Numbered from the stretch's first letter, positions 15,831-24,146 are shown. The stretch is 64,000 bases of DNA from Peribacillus sp. ACCC06369 (GCF_030348945.1 NZ_JAUCEN010000002.1:4464001-4528000); one strand, 5' to 3'. Program-made: numbers and translations. The notes: generated from the sequence alone by a model not told the origin.

Positions 15831-16783
15831 GATTGAACCACTCCTTTTTTCATAAAGTGTTCTAGCTCTGCCATATTAGGAAGCCCTTCGTGATCTCCAG
15901 AAGACATCACGGCTTTGGCCCCTATCGCATTTCCCCGTACAACTGCTTCTTGATACGTTGCCCCTTCCAATAAAGCGCTTATTACCCCGACTGCAAACCC
16001 GTCTCCTGCCCCTACGGTATCTACGACCTTCGTTACAGCAAAACCCGGTACCTCTTTCCTTTCATTCTGGGTCGCAAAGTAGGCGCCTTCTTCCCCAAGT
16101 TTAATCACCACAAGCTTAACACCGAGTTCGAGATAGTAACTGGCGATATCCTCTTTGTTGCTGTATCCTGTAAGAATTTCACCCTCCTTCATTCCGGGAA
16201 GCAGCCAATCCGCCTCTTCCGCAAACCGATTGACGATGTTGATCATCTCCCTTTCATTCTTCCAGAGTGATGGACGAAGGTTTGGATCGAATGATACGGT
16301 TACACCCTTTTGTTTCAGATGATTCAAGACTTCCCACGACAACTCTCTGAAACTGTTGGAAATCGCAGGAGGTATCCCCGTTAAGTGCAGATGCTGAGTT
16401 AAAGGGAGCTTCTCCAGGGGAAAATCCTCCAGGGAAATCTTACTGGCGCTTGAATTCTTCCTAAAGTATTCAACGACCGGATCCCCTTGTTCGACTTTCG
16501 ATTTTAGCTGGAACCCAGTTGGATTGAACGCATCCACTAAAACATTGGAGACATCCACGCCTTCATTTGTTAGCGTTTTCAAAATCATTCGCCCGAACGA
16601 ATCGTCCCCCACCTTGCTCATCCATGCAGTTTTGATCCCTAACCTTGACAGACCAATCGCTACATTGGTTTCCGCCCCCGCCACATAACGTTTATAACTA
16701 AAGCAGTCTTCAAGTTTTCCTGGCTCATCAGCTATGAACATCGCCATTGCCTCTCCCATCGTCAATACCTTAAGCTCGCTCAT
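15812..16783 (-). CDS. PfkB family sugar kinase (KdgK-like)
   Basis: 323 residues with PfkB signatures: GEAMAMFIADEPG, YVAGAETNVAIGLSRLG (substrate region), SFDPNLRPSLW, and the ATP/catalytic motif DTVGAGDGFAVG near 257 with the base Asp. The closest type by eye is 2-keto-3-deoxygluconate kinase, but the group also holds fructokinases and ribokinases. CGGGAGG lies before the ATG. It overlaps both neighbours. It probably phosphorylates the sugar or sugar acid brought in by the MFS protein, giving the phosphate ester used by the two downstream enzymes. Confidence 0.85.
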   Translation of the reverse strand: MSELKVLTMGEAMAMFIADEPGKLEDCFSYKRYVAGAETNVAIGLSRLGIKTAWMSKVGDDSFGRMILKTLTNEGVDVSNVLVDAFNPTGFQLKSKVEQGDPVVEYFRKNSSASKISLEDFPLEKLPLTQHLHLTGIPPAISNSFRELSWEVLNHLKQKGVTVSFDPNLRPSLWKNEREMINIVNRFAEEADWLLPGMKEGEILTGYSNKEDIASYYLELGVKLVVIKLGEEGAYFATQNERKEVPGFAVTKVVDTVGAGDGFAVGVISALLEGATYQEAVVRGNAIGAKAVMSSGDHEGLPNMAELEHFMKKGVVQSCLNYR

Positions 16784-17540
16784 GGCTAACCTCCCGTTCT
16801 GATTTCATGTGTGAAATATAGGTTTCTATATTTTCCAGGGTTATCGGGAATTCAATCGCTCTCGGACAGGCATCACTGAACCTTTCCAATAACTCTATCA
16901 CCTCAGGCTGCAGCGGCAATGATACCGGCTCGGTCACCCATTCCTCTTTCCCCCGCTTCACTTTTTTCAGATGAATATAGTCTACATATCTCGCTAAATC
17001 TTTTGCAGCATTCATTGGAACCTCGTCTGTATACAGCCAGTTCCCCGTATCAAACGTCAATCTAATCGGGATATCAAACTTTTCGGAGCGGTTCAGGAAA
17101 TGGGCAATCCGGTTTACATTTCCGCCGTCTAGCGTTTGATCGTTCTCGATGGTGATTTTTAATCCGCCGTTTTGCAGATTTTCCGTCAAGACCTCTTTCA
17201 CTTGAGCCATATCGGTTTCCGAGAAGTGGTAGTTTCCTAGAGGCATCTTTAACAATTCCGCTCCCAGTTCATCCGATTCCCTTGCCAGTCGCTTAAAACC
17301 TTGTTCATTGATTTGATAGTTAGGTCCGATCAGGAATTCCGGAGCGGAATAATAAATGTCCAAGTTAAGCTCCTTGCATAAGGCACCCAATTCTTCCAAC
17401 GTATCATCCTGGCCCAATAGCTCTCTTCTGATTTCGATTCCATCAGCTCCAGCAGCCGCCACTGCTTTTATGATTTCAAGATGTCCGAGCGTTTGAAGCA
17501 ATTCCAGCGGTAGTGAATTCATGCATACAAAGACTTTCAT
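16770..17540 (-). CDS. Sugar phosphate isomerase/epimerase-like TIM-barrel protein
   Basis: The ATG at 17540 is chosen because GGAGGAGG lies 8 bases upstream. The 256-residue protein is a xylose-isomerase-like TIM barrel. The four metal ligands can be placed: E132 (TIENDQ), D164 (TFDTGN), H190 (YIHLKK) and E230 (RAIEFPI). Such enzymes move keto groups or epimerise ketoses (IolE/IolI, UlaE, tagatose epimerase types). It is the first gene of the operon, just behind the operator palindrome at 17577-17598, and its end overlaps the kinase gene by 14 bases. The substrate is unknown. Confidence 0.8.
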   Translation of the reverse strand: MKVFVCMNSLPLELLQTLGHLEIIKAVAAAGADGIEIRRELLGQDDTLEELGALCKELNLDIYYSAPEFLIGPNYQINEQGFKRLARESDELGAELLKMPLGNYHFSETDMAQVKEVLTENLQNGGLKITIENDQTLDGGNVNRIAHFLNRSEKFDIPIRLTFDTGNWLYTDEVPMNAAKDLARYVDYIHLKKVKRGKEEWVTEPVSLPLQPEVIELLERFSDACPRAIEFPITLENIETYISHMKSEREVSHERA

Positions 17541-17576
17541 AATGATTCCTCCTCCTAATGAACGCTTTAACAAACT

Positions 17577-17598
17577 AAAATGGTATCGGTACCATTTT
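17577..17598. promoter_or_regulatory. LacI-type operator before the sugar operon
   Basis: AAAATGGTATCGGTACCATTTT is an almost perfect palindrome with the central CG step usual for LacI/GalR operators. It lies 37 bases upstream of the first operon gene and between it and the end of the LacI-type regulator. The second site at 18692 has the same layout (TGGAACCGGTTCCA), giving the shared pattern TGGWAYCGGTWCCA. Confidence 0.8.
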
Positions 17599-17633
17599 AA
17601 GTGAAGAATAAAAGTCTTCCATGCTTAGAAGAC

Positions 17634-18677
17634 TTACTTCTGTATAAAAGGCGTCGTTTGTCTAACATTCAACTTCGCTTGATATGCCATTGTTTGGGCT
17701 GGAGACACCTGCCCATCAATGCGGCGCAGGATCATTTCCATAGCAGCGACCCCGATTTGGTATGTGGGCTGTTCAATCGTTGTAATACCCGAATAAACAA
17801 TGGTACTCCAATCCGGATTATCAAATCCCATTATTGCTAAATCTCTAGGTACCGCCAATTTCTTTTCTTGTAATAGTAAAATTAATTTTAATAGCACGAC
17901 GCTATTTGCCGTCAATATAACTCTTGATACGCCTTTTGAGTCATCTAAAAAATGCTGGAGCTTGGACTCGACATCATGTAAATCGTCGACATTTACCTCA
18001 TAAACATCTTCTGAACTCGGATGACTGTGGCTCATCAGCGTTTGCTGAAACGATAGCCGCCGTTCATACCTGGTACTGACCTTGCTTGCAGGTTCGCTGA
18101 AAAACGCAATCCGTTCATAATTTTGGCCGACGAGATAATTGACCGCTTGGGAAGTAGCCTGAAAATTATCCAATCCTACCGTATCGATTTCAAGATCTGG
18201 CACTTTCCGATCCAAAAGGATGATCGGTGTCTTTTGGTCTTGCATCTGTTTTAACATGTCGTGATTTCCGCCAGTCGTATGAATGATAAGACCGTCAATG
18301 CGATGGGATAGAAGCATATCAAAATATCCTCTTTCCTTCTCCGGATTATTATCCGAATTGCAAATCATCAGATTATATCCATTCTGGCTGCATATATCTT
18401 CAGCCCCCCGAAGGGTGGCCGTCGTATATGGATTGTTGATGTCCGCCACGATGATTCCAATCAAATAACTCTTATTGCTTTTAAGCCCTCTGGCCATCGT
18501 GTTTGGGCGGTAATCCATTTTGTTGATCGCAAACTCGATTTTCTTGCGGGTTTTGTCAGAGAGTTCATCATATCTCCCCCCTAAATACCGGGAAACGGAG
18601 GTTTTTGAAACACCTGCTTCTCTAGCGACATCGTAAATTGTAACTTTTGAATTTTCTCGTTTAACCATTTCATTCAT
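17634..18677 (-). CDS. LacI family transcriptional regulator
   Basis: The 347-residue protein begins with a LacI helix-turn-helix (VTIYDVAREAGVSKTSVSRYL) and the hinge (MDYRPNTMARGLKSNKS), followed by a periplasmic-binding-protein-like effector domain (IGIIVADINNPYTTATLRGAE, DGLIIHTTGG, IMGFDNPDWS). It resembles KdgR-type repressors of sugar acid genes. It is upstream of and co-directional with the five-gene operon, separated from it by the operator at 17577. A second operator lies just before its own start, so self-control is likely. The effector is probably the operon substrate or its phosphate. Confidence 0.9.
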   Translation of the reverse strand: MNEMVKRENSKVTIYDVAREAGVSKTSVSRYLGGRYDELSDKTRKKIEFAINKMDYRPNTMARGLKSNKSYLIGIIVADINNPYTTATLRGAEDICSQNGYNLMICNSDNNPEKERGYFDMLLSHRIDGLIIHTTGGNHDMLKQMQDQKTPIILLDRKVPDLEIDTVGLDNFQATSQAVNYLVGQNYERIAFFSEPASKVSTRYERRLSFQQTLMSHSHPSSEDVYEVNVDDLHDVESKLQHFLDDSKGVSRVILTANSVVLLKLILLLQEKKLAVPRDLAIMGFDNPDWSTIVYSGITTIEQPTYQIGVAAMEMILRRIDGQVSPAQTMAYQAKLNVRQTTPFIQK

Positions 18678-18691
18678 CCATTCGCGAAATT

Positions 18692-18705
18692 TGGAACCGG
18701 TTCCA
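18692..18705. promoter_or_regulatory. LacI-type operator before the regulator gene
   Basis: TGGAACCGGTTCCA is a perfect 14-base palindrome 14 bases upstream of the regulator start. It shares TGGWAYCGGTWCCA with the site at 17577, which suggests autoregulation. Confidence 0.75.
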
Positions 18706-18893
18706 TTTTTATAAATATTAACACATTCCCAATGAATGTCAATCCATTTTATTCATATTTTCCCACATCAAATTTAATAACAGAGCCTACTTTTGAAAAA
18801 ATAGCTTCTTCTTCCGGTCCGTTCATCCATCAATCAATCTCTCTTGCAGGTTCCTGAATCAATACCGTAAGTACGACAAAACACTCTTGGTTG

Positions 18894-19135
18894 GTTGAAA
18901 CATTGGAAACTACATTTACCGTGCAGCATCTGGAAAAAAGTAGTATCACTGCACCAGGGTTGCCTTAGGAAATGAATCACTATTCGATCATTCTTACACT
19001 CCGAATGCGCCGTTCGATCATAATTCAGTAGATTTAACGATAGACTTTTATGCACATAAAGATAAAAAGGCTGGCGAGGAAATCACGATCAAAATTGATG
19101 ATAAATCACCCTTATGGTTTTATGTCATCGAGTAG
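18894..19135 (+). pseudogene. SET-domain protein remnant
   Basis: The frame from 18962 reads ALGNESLFDHSYTPNAPF, then VDLTIDFYAHKDKKAGEE and DDKSPLWF to a TAG at 19133. This is the C-terminal half of a small bacterial SET-domain (lysine methyltransferase-like) protein: the (N)HSYTPNA motif with N changed to D, DFYA, and GEE. The part before it (VETLETTFTVQHLE) lies in another frame and stops at 18965-18967. The segment between GEEITI and DDKSPLWF is shortened. No start codon or ribosome binding site was found, so I read it as a decayed gene. The 160 bp upstream show nothing clear. Confidence 0.65.
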
Positions 19136-19208
19136 GAGTTCTATTTCATTTAAAAAGAATCCATTTTGATCAATCTTCCGTCAAAATGGATTCTTTATTC
19201 GTTAAACG

Positions 19209-20888
19209 TTACATTTTAGTCGGCGCTGAAATTCCCAATAAACTTAGCGCATCCTTTAATACCGTCGCTACGGAAAAAGCGAACGAGAGCTTCATTTGTT
19301 TCCATTCATCTTCAACCAAGATTTTCGTATGTGCATAATACTTATTGAATGCGCGTGATAACTGCAAGCTGAATTTCGCGATTTGTGATGGGTCGGCTTG
19401 TTCAAATGATTTTTGGACAATGAGCGGATATTGCTCCAGCAGCTGGAGTACTGACCAAGCATATTCTCCTAAAGCTTCAAAATGGTTGGCCTGCTCTTTA
19501 TATTCACCTTTTTCAAGCAATGATGAAATTCGCGCAAATGTGTACTGTACATAAGGACCCGTTTCTCCCTCAAAATTCATCATTTGCTCTAATGAAAAAT
19601 CAATATCGTTCATGCGGTGATTTTTTAAATCATTAAAGATTACCGCTCCGACACCAACCTGTTTCGCAACCAGTTCTTTCTGTTCAAGTGCCTGATTTTT
19701 TTCTTCGATATTGCGCTTTGCAGTTTCGATTGCCTCTGCCAATACATCCGCAAGCAGCACGACTTTCCCTTTACGTGTCGACATTTTCTTACCGTCTTTT
19801 AACATCATGCCAAATGCTACGTGCTGTAAGTCATTTGACCAATCGTACCCCATTTTCCCAATGACATTAAAGAGTTGTTTAAAATGCAGGGATTGTTCGT
19901 TTCCTACAACGTAAAATGTTTTCTTCGCATCATACTGCTTTTTACGATACAGTGCTGCTGCTAAATCACGCGTCGCATAAAGTGTCGCACCGTCCGTTTT
20001 CGTAATCAAGCAAGGCGGCATATCTTCCAATTCCACGACATAAGCACCTTCGGAAAGGGTAAGTAAGCCTTTTTCATTCAATTCCTCGACAACAACATCC
20101 ATCTTGTCATTGTAAAACGCTTCGCCAGCATAGGTATCAAAACGGATGCCCAATAAATCATAAATCGTATCGAATTCTTTTAAAGACGCATCCCTGAACC
20201 ATTTCCATAGTGCCAGTGCCTCCTCGTCTCCATCTTCAAGCGACTTGAAGCTAGCGCGTGCTTGGTCATTCAACGATTCATCCGTTTCAGCCATAGCATG
20301 GAACTTCACATAGATTTTCAATAATTCTTGAATCGGGGAAGCTTCGATTGCCTCTTTGTCTCCCCACAGCTTATACGCGACGATCAATTTGCCGAATTGC
20401 GTGCCCCAATCCCCTAAATGATTAATACGCACGGCATTGTAGCCATTTTTTTCAGCAATGTTAGCCAGTGCATTCCCTATGACCGTTGAGCGTAAGTGCC
20501 CCATGGAAAAAGGCTTGGCAATATTCGGGGATGAATAATCAATCACGACATTTTCCTGTACAGGCTGCTTCGAACCATACTGCTCCTTCTCACTTAATAT
20601 GGTTTGCAGCACATTTTCCGTCACCATCTTTTGATTGACGAAGATATTCAGATAGCCACCCACTACGTTCACTTCGTGGATCAATTGACCGTTTAATTGC
20701 TCAGCTATTTCAGACGCAATAACTTGAGGTGATTTTCTAAATTTTTTTGCAAGTGTAAAGCACGGAAAGGCGACATCACCTAACTCCATTAATTTAGGCT
20801 TTTCCATTAATTTTTCTATTTCACTTGCTGGCAATTCATTGTTTAAAGCAGTTGAAATTAATGCTGCAATTGTTTTATTCATCGTCAT
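19209..20888 (-). CDS. argS: Arginyl-tRNA synthetase
   Basis: The class I synthetase has about 560 residues. The N-terminal ArgS-specific domain is followed by the HIGH-type motif SSPNIAKPFSMGHLRST (SMGH at about 128-131) and the KMSKS-type motif KKMSTRKG; the anticodon-binding C-terminal domain ends LLGISAPTKM. It charges tRNA-Arg with arginine. AGGAGGGG precedes two possible ATG codons (20888 and 20882); the open frame extends further upstream, but that part is the T-box leader. Control is by the T-box at 20905-21140. Whether a second argS exists elsewhere cannot be seen here. Confidence 0.93.
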   Translation of the reverse strand: MTMNKTIAALISTALNNELPASEIEKLMEKPKLMELGDVAFPCFTLAKKFRKSPQVIASEIAEQLNGQLIHEVNVVGGYLNIFVNQKMVTENVLQTILSEKEQYGSKQPVQENVVIDYSSPNIAKPFSMGHLRSTVIGNALANIAEKNGYNAVRINHLGDWGTQFGKLIVAYKLWGDKEAIEASPIQELLKIYVKFHAMAETDESLNDQARASFKSLEDGDEEALALWKWFRDASLKEFDTIYDLLGIRFDTYAGEAFYNDKMDVVVEELNEKGLLTLSEGAYVVELEDMPPCLITKTDGATLYATRDLAAALYRKKQYDAKKTFYVVGNEQSLHFKQLFNVIGKMGYDWSNDLQHVAFGMMLKDGKKMSTRKGKVVLLADVLAEAIETAKRNIEEKNQALEQKELVAKQVGVGAVIFNDLKNHRMNDIDFSLEQMMNFEGETGPYVQYTFARISSLLEKGEYKEQANHFEALGEYAWSVLQLLEQYPLIVQKSFEQADPSQIAKFSLQLSRAFNKYYAHTKILVEDEWKQMKLSFAFSVATVLKDALSLLGISAPTKM

Positions 20889-20904
20889 TTCCCCTCCTAA
20901 AAAA

Positions 20905-21140
20905 ACAAAAAAGCCCCCGTCTCTAAATAAGAGACGAGAGCATAGATTCCCGTGGTACCACTCTAGTTGCCACAAATCGTGACCACTTTCCATTGTTAAC
21001 GAGGTGACTCCCCGATGTTCCCTACTAAACGTTTCAAGAAATTTCTCCAAAGTGCGCTTCATTCATCCGTCCTGCATTAGGCTCACACCGTCCCTAACTC
21101 GCTTTCCATTTCAAAATGAACTACTCTCTTTATCACAGAA
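20905..21140 (-). promoter_or_regulatory. T-box riboswitch (tRNA-Arg) with terminator
   Basis: On the minus strand: AAAGAGAGTAGT near the 5' end (stem I base), the AGCGAGTTAGGGACGGTG-type apical region, GAAGCGCACTTTGGAG with the likely Arg specifier CGC, and then the T-box AGAGTGGTACCACGG. The terminator CGTCTC / GAGACG with GGGGGCTTTTTT follows at about 20905-20940. Uncharged tRNA-Arg should favour the antiterminator and allow argS transcription. The element is complete in all expected parts. Confidence 0.9.
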
Positions 21141-21163
21141 TTTTCAATATTATGATTTAATCC

Positions 21164-21192
21164 ATCGTACACAATTTAAAAATACGTGTCAA
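21164..21192 (-). promoter_or_regulatory. Promoter of the argS T-box transcript
   Basis: On the minus strand TTGACA (21192-21187), a 17-base spacer and TACGAT (21169-21164) form a good vegetative promoter that starts transcription just ahead of the T-box. Confidence 0.7.
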
Positions 21193-21233
21193 CACAGGAT
21201 TTCAGATCCAACCGGTTATAAGCCTCAATATGA

Positions 21234-21779
21234 CTAACCAGCCGGTAACTTCATTTTATCCTTGATGGTTGAAAAATATTTCCTTACGGTACCAATTGGG
21301 TTTCTTTGCTGATTAGATGGTTCATTTGTGGTTTGACCATCGGCTAACAGGCCTAACACTCCCATTTCCCGGGTATTATTGTTGGAAGACTCATCTGTAA
21401 GTTCGGGGGAGTATATACGCTCGCCATCCATTATTCTGCGAATCGAGCAGGCTAACTCTTCGCTCGGGCCATCCTTCAATAAATAACCACTTACATTAGC
21501 TTTTAACGCAAGTTGAAAATAACCAGTCCTTCGAAATGTCGTTAATATAATCACTTTGCATTCAAATGACTTTAAAGCTTCTGCTGCCTCAAGTCCCCTC
21601 ATTACAGGCATCTCCATATCCATGATACAAACATCAGGCTGTAATTGGTTCACAAGAGTGATCGCTTCTTCTCCATTACTGGCTTGCCCGACAATTTCTA
21701 TATCTTCTTCAAGATTGAGTAGAGAACTTATTGCCTCTAACAGCATTTGCTGATTCTCTGCAATGACAATTCGAATCAT
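21234..21779 (-). pseudogene. desR: DesR-like response regulator with damaged, truncated DNA-binding domain
   Basis: The receiver domain is intact: IRIVIAENQQMLLEAISSLLN, phosphorylation site D54 in VCIMDMEMP, ILTTFRRTGYFQ and GYLLKDGPSEELA closely match DesR. After residue 125 the LuxR-type helix-turn-helix is scrambled: ADGQTTNEPSNQQ replaces the usual DG-x-T-x-E-I-A-x-x-L-S, and the protein stops at KMKLPAG. The missing end (like IEAYNRLD) can be read just downstream in another frame. No DesK-like sensor kinase lies beside it, although desK-desR-des are usually adjacent. I read it as a decaying regulator next to an intact des gene. It could also be a shortened protein that is still made. 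Confidence 0.7.
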
Positions 21780-21872
21780 TTTAAGTTCTCTCCTTTATCG
21801 AGTCGCTTATATGAAGCAAAGACTCCCCCTAATCCAAGGATTATTAAGGGAGTCTGGAATGATCCATGAACG

Positions 21873-22904
21873 TTACAGTTCAGATTTCACTTGAGCGGAA
21901 ACGCTTTTTTTCGTTAAATATTTTATGTCTTTGAAGCCAACAAAATTCTTGTTTTTCTCATCCCATAAACGGAAACGGAGTGAGCTCAAGCTTGTCGCAA
22001 GAGTAATCGTTGGAACGTTCTCTAATGGCTGCGTATTATTGTGCGCCATTTCCAATTTATAGTTAGGTACCCTTGGACTTAAATGGTGAACATGATGGTA
22101 ACCGATATTACCAGTAAGGAACTGCATCAGTTTTGGAAGCTTATAAAAAGAACTTCCTTCCACTGCTGCCAATACATATTCCCACTCCTCATTTTCTTCA
22201 AAATAAGAGTCCTCAAATGTATGCTGGACGTAAAACAGCCAAATGCCCACTGAACCAGAAATCATGAAAATGGAACCTTGTACTAAAAGAAACGTCTGCC
22301 AACCTACTGCCAGGCAAAGTAATGCCACTAAAACAACGATTATTACATTCGTCAAATAAGTATTCATTTTTTCCTTCTTTCTAGCACCTTTACGGTTAAA
22401 TCTATTCTTAAGAAGGAAAACATAAATTGGACCTATTCCAAACATAACCAATGGATTGCGATAAAAACGATAGGCAAAACGAAGCTTAAGCGGTGCAGCC
22501 AAATATTCATCCACCGTAAGGGTCCAAATGTCTCCTGTACCCCGCTTATCTAAATTACCGCTTGTTGCGTGATGCACAGAATGCTCGTGCCCCCATTGAT
22601 CAAAAGGGAATAAAGTCAAAACACCCATGATTGTCCCGACTATCCTATTCGCACGGCGGCTTTTGAAAAATGAATGATGCGTACAATCATGAAAAATAAT
22701 GAAAATTCTTGTCAGGAAACCAGCAGCCAACACAGCTGGAATTAAAGTTAACCAATAAGAAACGGAAAGGCTTATATATGCTAGGTACCATAAAATGATG
22801 AACGGTCCCAATGTATTGATGATCTGCCATATACTTTCCTTTGTCGTTGATTGTTCAAAAGGAGCAATTTGTTTTCTCAAGTTTTTAGTGTTTTGTATAG
22901 TCAT
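21873..22904 (-). CDS. des: Acyl-lipid fatty acid desaturase
   Basis: The 343-residue membrane enzyme has four or more membrane helices and the three histidine boxes of the di-iron desaturases: HDCTHH (72-77), HEHSVHH (106-112) and HHVHH near 273. It introduces a cis double bond into membrane phospholipid acyl chains, the cold response of Bacillus. Upstream lie inverted-repeat sequences with TGTCAT/ATGACA that could bind DesR. The regulator beside it is damaged, so cold induction may be lost or taken over by another system. A terminator-like A/T-rich gap separates it from desR. Confidence 0.92.
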   Translation of the reverse strand: MTIQNTKNLRKQIAPFEQSTTKESIWQIINTLGPFIILWYLAYISLSVSYWLTLIPAVLAAGFLTRIFIIFHDCTHHSFFKSRRANRIVGTIMGVLTLFPFDQWGHEHSVHHATSGNLDKRGTGDIWTLTVDEYLAAPLKLRFAYRFYRNPLVMFGIGPIYVFLLKNRFNRKGARKKEKMNTYLTNVIIVVLVALLCLAVGWQTFLLVQGSIFMISGSVGIWLFYVQHTFEDSYFEENEEWEYVLAAVEGSSFYKLPKLMQFLTGNIGYHHVHHLSPRVPNYKLEMAHNNTQPLENVPTITLATSLSSLRFRLWDEKNKNFVGFKDIKYLTKKSVSAQVKSEL

Positions 22905-22979
22905 TAATCAATTGCACTTCCTTTTATTTGTCGTTATTTCATATTATAAAGAAATCAACCTAAAATTATTAGTACCAGG

Positions 22980-23008
22980 TGTCATGACTAGAAGATGACA
23001 AATGTCAT
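22980..23008 (-). promoter_or_regulatory. Candidate regulator-binding repeats upstream of des
   Basis: ATGACAAATGTCAT (22995-23008) is a palindrome, and another TGTCATGA lies at 22980-22987; the TGTCAT cores are 23 bp apart. A -10-like TAATAAT follows on the minus strand near 22968. The arrangement resembles the DesR-binding region of des promoters, but the match is made from memory. Confidence 0.5.
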
Positions 23009-23272
23009 GTACAAGTTTTTTTAGCCTGCACATAAATGAAAAACCTTACCCAAAAACCAAAACGAGAATAGGCCCAACCAGTGACAACTGGTTAACCTGT
23101 TCATAAGTATAGCATTTCTATATCGTTCTCCAATAAGGCTTGGCAACATTTTTTGACAATACAACAGTAAGTAAAATGATTTTAGAGAGATGTTTATTAT
23201 CGACAAATGCTACTTATGATAGGCTTAGACTATAAGGATTTACCAGGTGAAAAACTGTAAAGGAGGATTTAA

Positions 23273-23689
23273 ATGGATAAGGAAATCGAAAAAATAATTG
23301 TAAAATCATTTTTCACCAAAAGGCTCCAAGATAGAGTTCTGTTCGAATTGTCTTCAAACAAGAAACGCAAAGATGCCTTAAGTCGACTTTGTCATACTTA
23401 CAGAACAACTCTTCGTGAAGAATATATCATTGAGATCCCAAAACCTAATTCAGATCCAGTAGATATAGCAAAGTTACTGAAACAGAATGGTGCTGAAGAC
23501 TCTTGTTATGTAATATCCTGGGATAAAGATATTGATGGTAAGGAGCTCCCCTTATTAACCGCCTTAGAAAAAGCCGTTGGGATGGGAATGCCGTCAATCA
23601 TATCCTGTATCCCAAATAAACTCGCTTATTTTGAAGCTGAACAAGAAGTCCTTCCATCTCCAAGATTTTTACTTAAAAGAAAACAATAA
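23273..23689 (+). CDS. Hypothetical protein (138 aa)
   Basis: A soluble protein with a strong start (AAAGGAGG 7 bases before ATG). The N-terminal 45 residues are basic (KKRKDALSRLCHTYRTT). The middle has KPNSDPVDIAKLLKQNGAEDSCYVISWDKD, and the end is GMPSIISCIPNKLAYFEAEQE. There is no membrane segment or known catalytic motif. The alternating beta/alpha pattern suggests a small alpha/beta fold. It stands alone between the des promoter and a decayed DinB fragment. I do not recognise the family. Confidence 0.75.
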   Translation: MDKEIEKIIVKSFFTKRLQDRVLFELSSNKKRKDALSRLCHTYRTTLREEYIIEIPKPNSDPVDIAKLLKQNGAEDSCYVISWDKDIDGKELPLLTALEKAVGMGMPSIISCIPNKLAYFEAEQEVLPSPRFLLKRKQ

Positions 23690-23746
23690 ATATTTGCATA
23701 CACAAATAGTCCTATTTCTAGATGAAAAATCAACATTAACCTTTAG

Positions 23747-23865
23747 TCACTCCCCTTTTAAAAATAAATAAAGACCATAATCCGTTGAAATTGAAGCGTA
23801 ACCCATTTGGCGTAACATGGCTGTGATATTGCCACGATGGTATGTTCCATGATTCACGACATGTG
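23747..23865 (-). pseudogene. C-terminal remnant of a DinB-family protein
   Basis: On the minus strand the sequence encodes HVVNHGTYHRGNITAMLRQM, then STDYGLYLFLKGE and a stop. This is the very conserved end of Bacillus DinB/YfiT-type proteins, whose last metal-binding His lies in the HxxxHRG segment. Only about 40 residues remain. The upstream part is replaced by unrelated sequence near 23866, so the gene is broken, perhaps by rearrangement with the nearby insertion sequence. Confidence 0.75.
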
Positions 23866-23898
23866 GCCCCAATTCGGCTACACATGTTTTCATTAGGC

Positions 23899-24117
23899 CG
23901 CCAGATGGGTTCTCAATTACCCCTAAATGTAGGTCCTAATAGACAAGCCTATATGGGATATAGAGTGAGATATGCTGTCGAAACAGGCGAAAACCACACA
24001 GTCAATATCTACAATGGGGATATCATTTCTAAGAAAAAAGATAAAGTCAATAAAATTAGCACGGCGAATACACAAACTAGTCGACTATTAAACCATCAAT
24101 CTAAAAAAAAAGATTAG
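23899..24117 (+). pseudogene. Probable gene fragment, unknown origin
   Basis: An open frame reads MGSQLPLNVGPNRQAYMGY..., AVETGENHTVNIYNGDII... and ends in a lysine-rich tail, followed at once by a terminator hairpin. It has no ribosome binding site, and upstream it runs into the antisense of the DinB fragment. The even protein-like composition and the position before a terminator suggest the tail of a lost gene. I cannot assign a family. Confidence 0.3.
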
Positions 24118-24135
24118 CTCATAGCTAATCTTTTC
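24103..24135 (+). terminator. Terminator hairpin, inverted partner of 25879-25911
   Basis: AAAAGATTAGCTC / GAGCTAATCTTTT-type stem around ATA. The same hairpin with its neighbouring TTTGTCTACA occurs inverted on the far side of the insertion sequence. Confidence 0.7.
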
Positions 24136-24146
24136 AGTTTGTAGAC

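Noticed and set aside
18834..19055. Minus-strand frame of 73 codons over the SET remnant
   Set aside because: The plus strand carries readable SET motifs; the minus frame has no start signal or recognisable family.
20889..21062. N-terminal extension of argS
   Set aside because: The extra codons are the T-box terminator and leader; the ribosome binding site and family start lie at 20888/20882.
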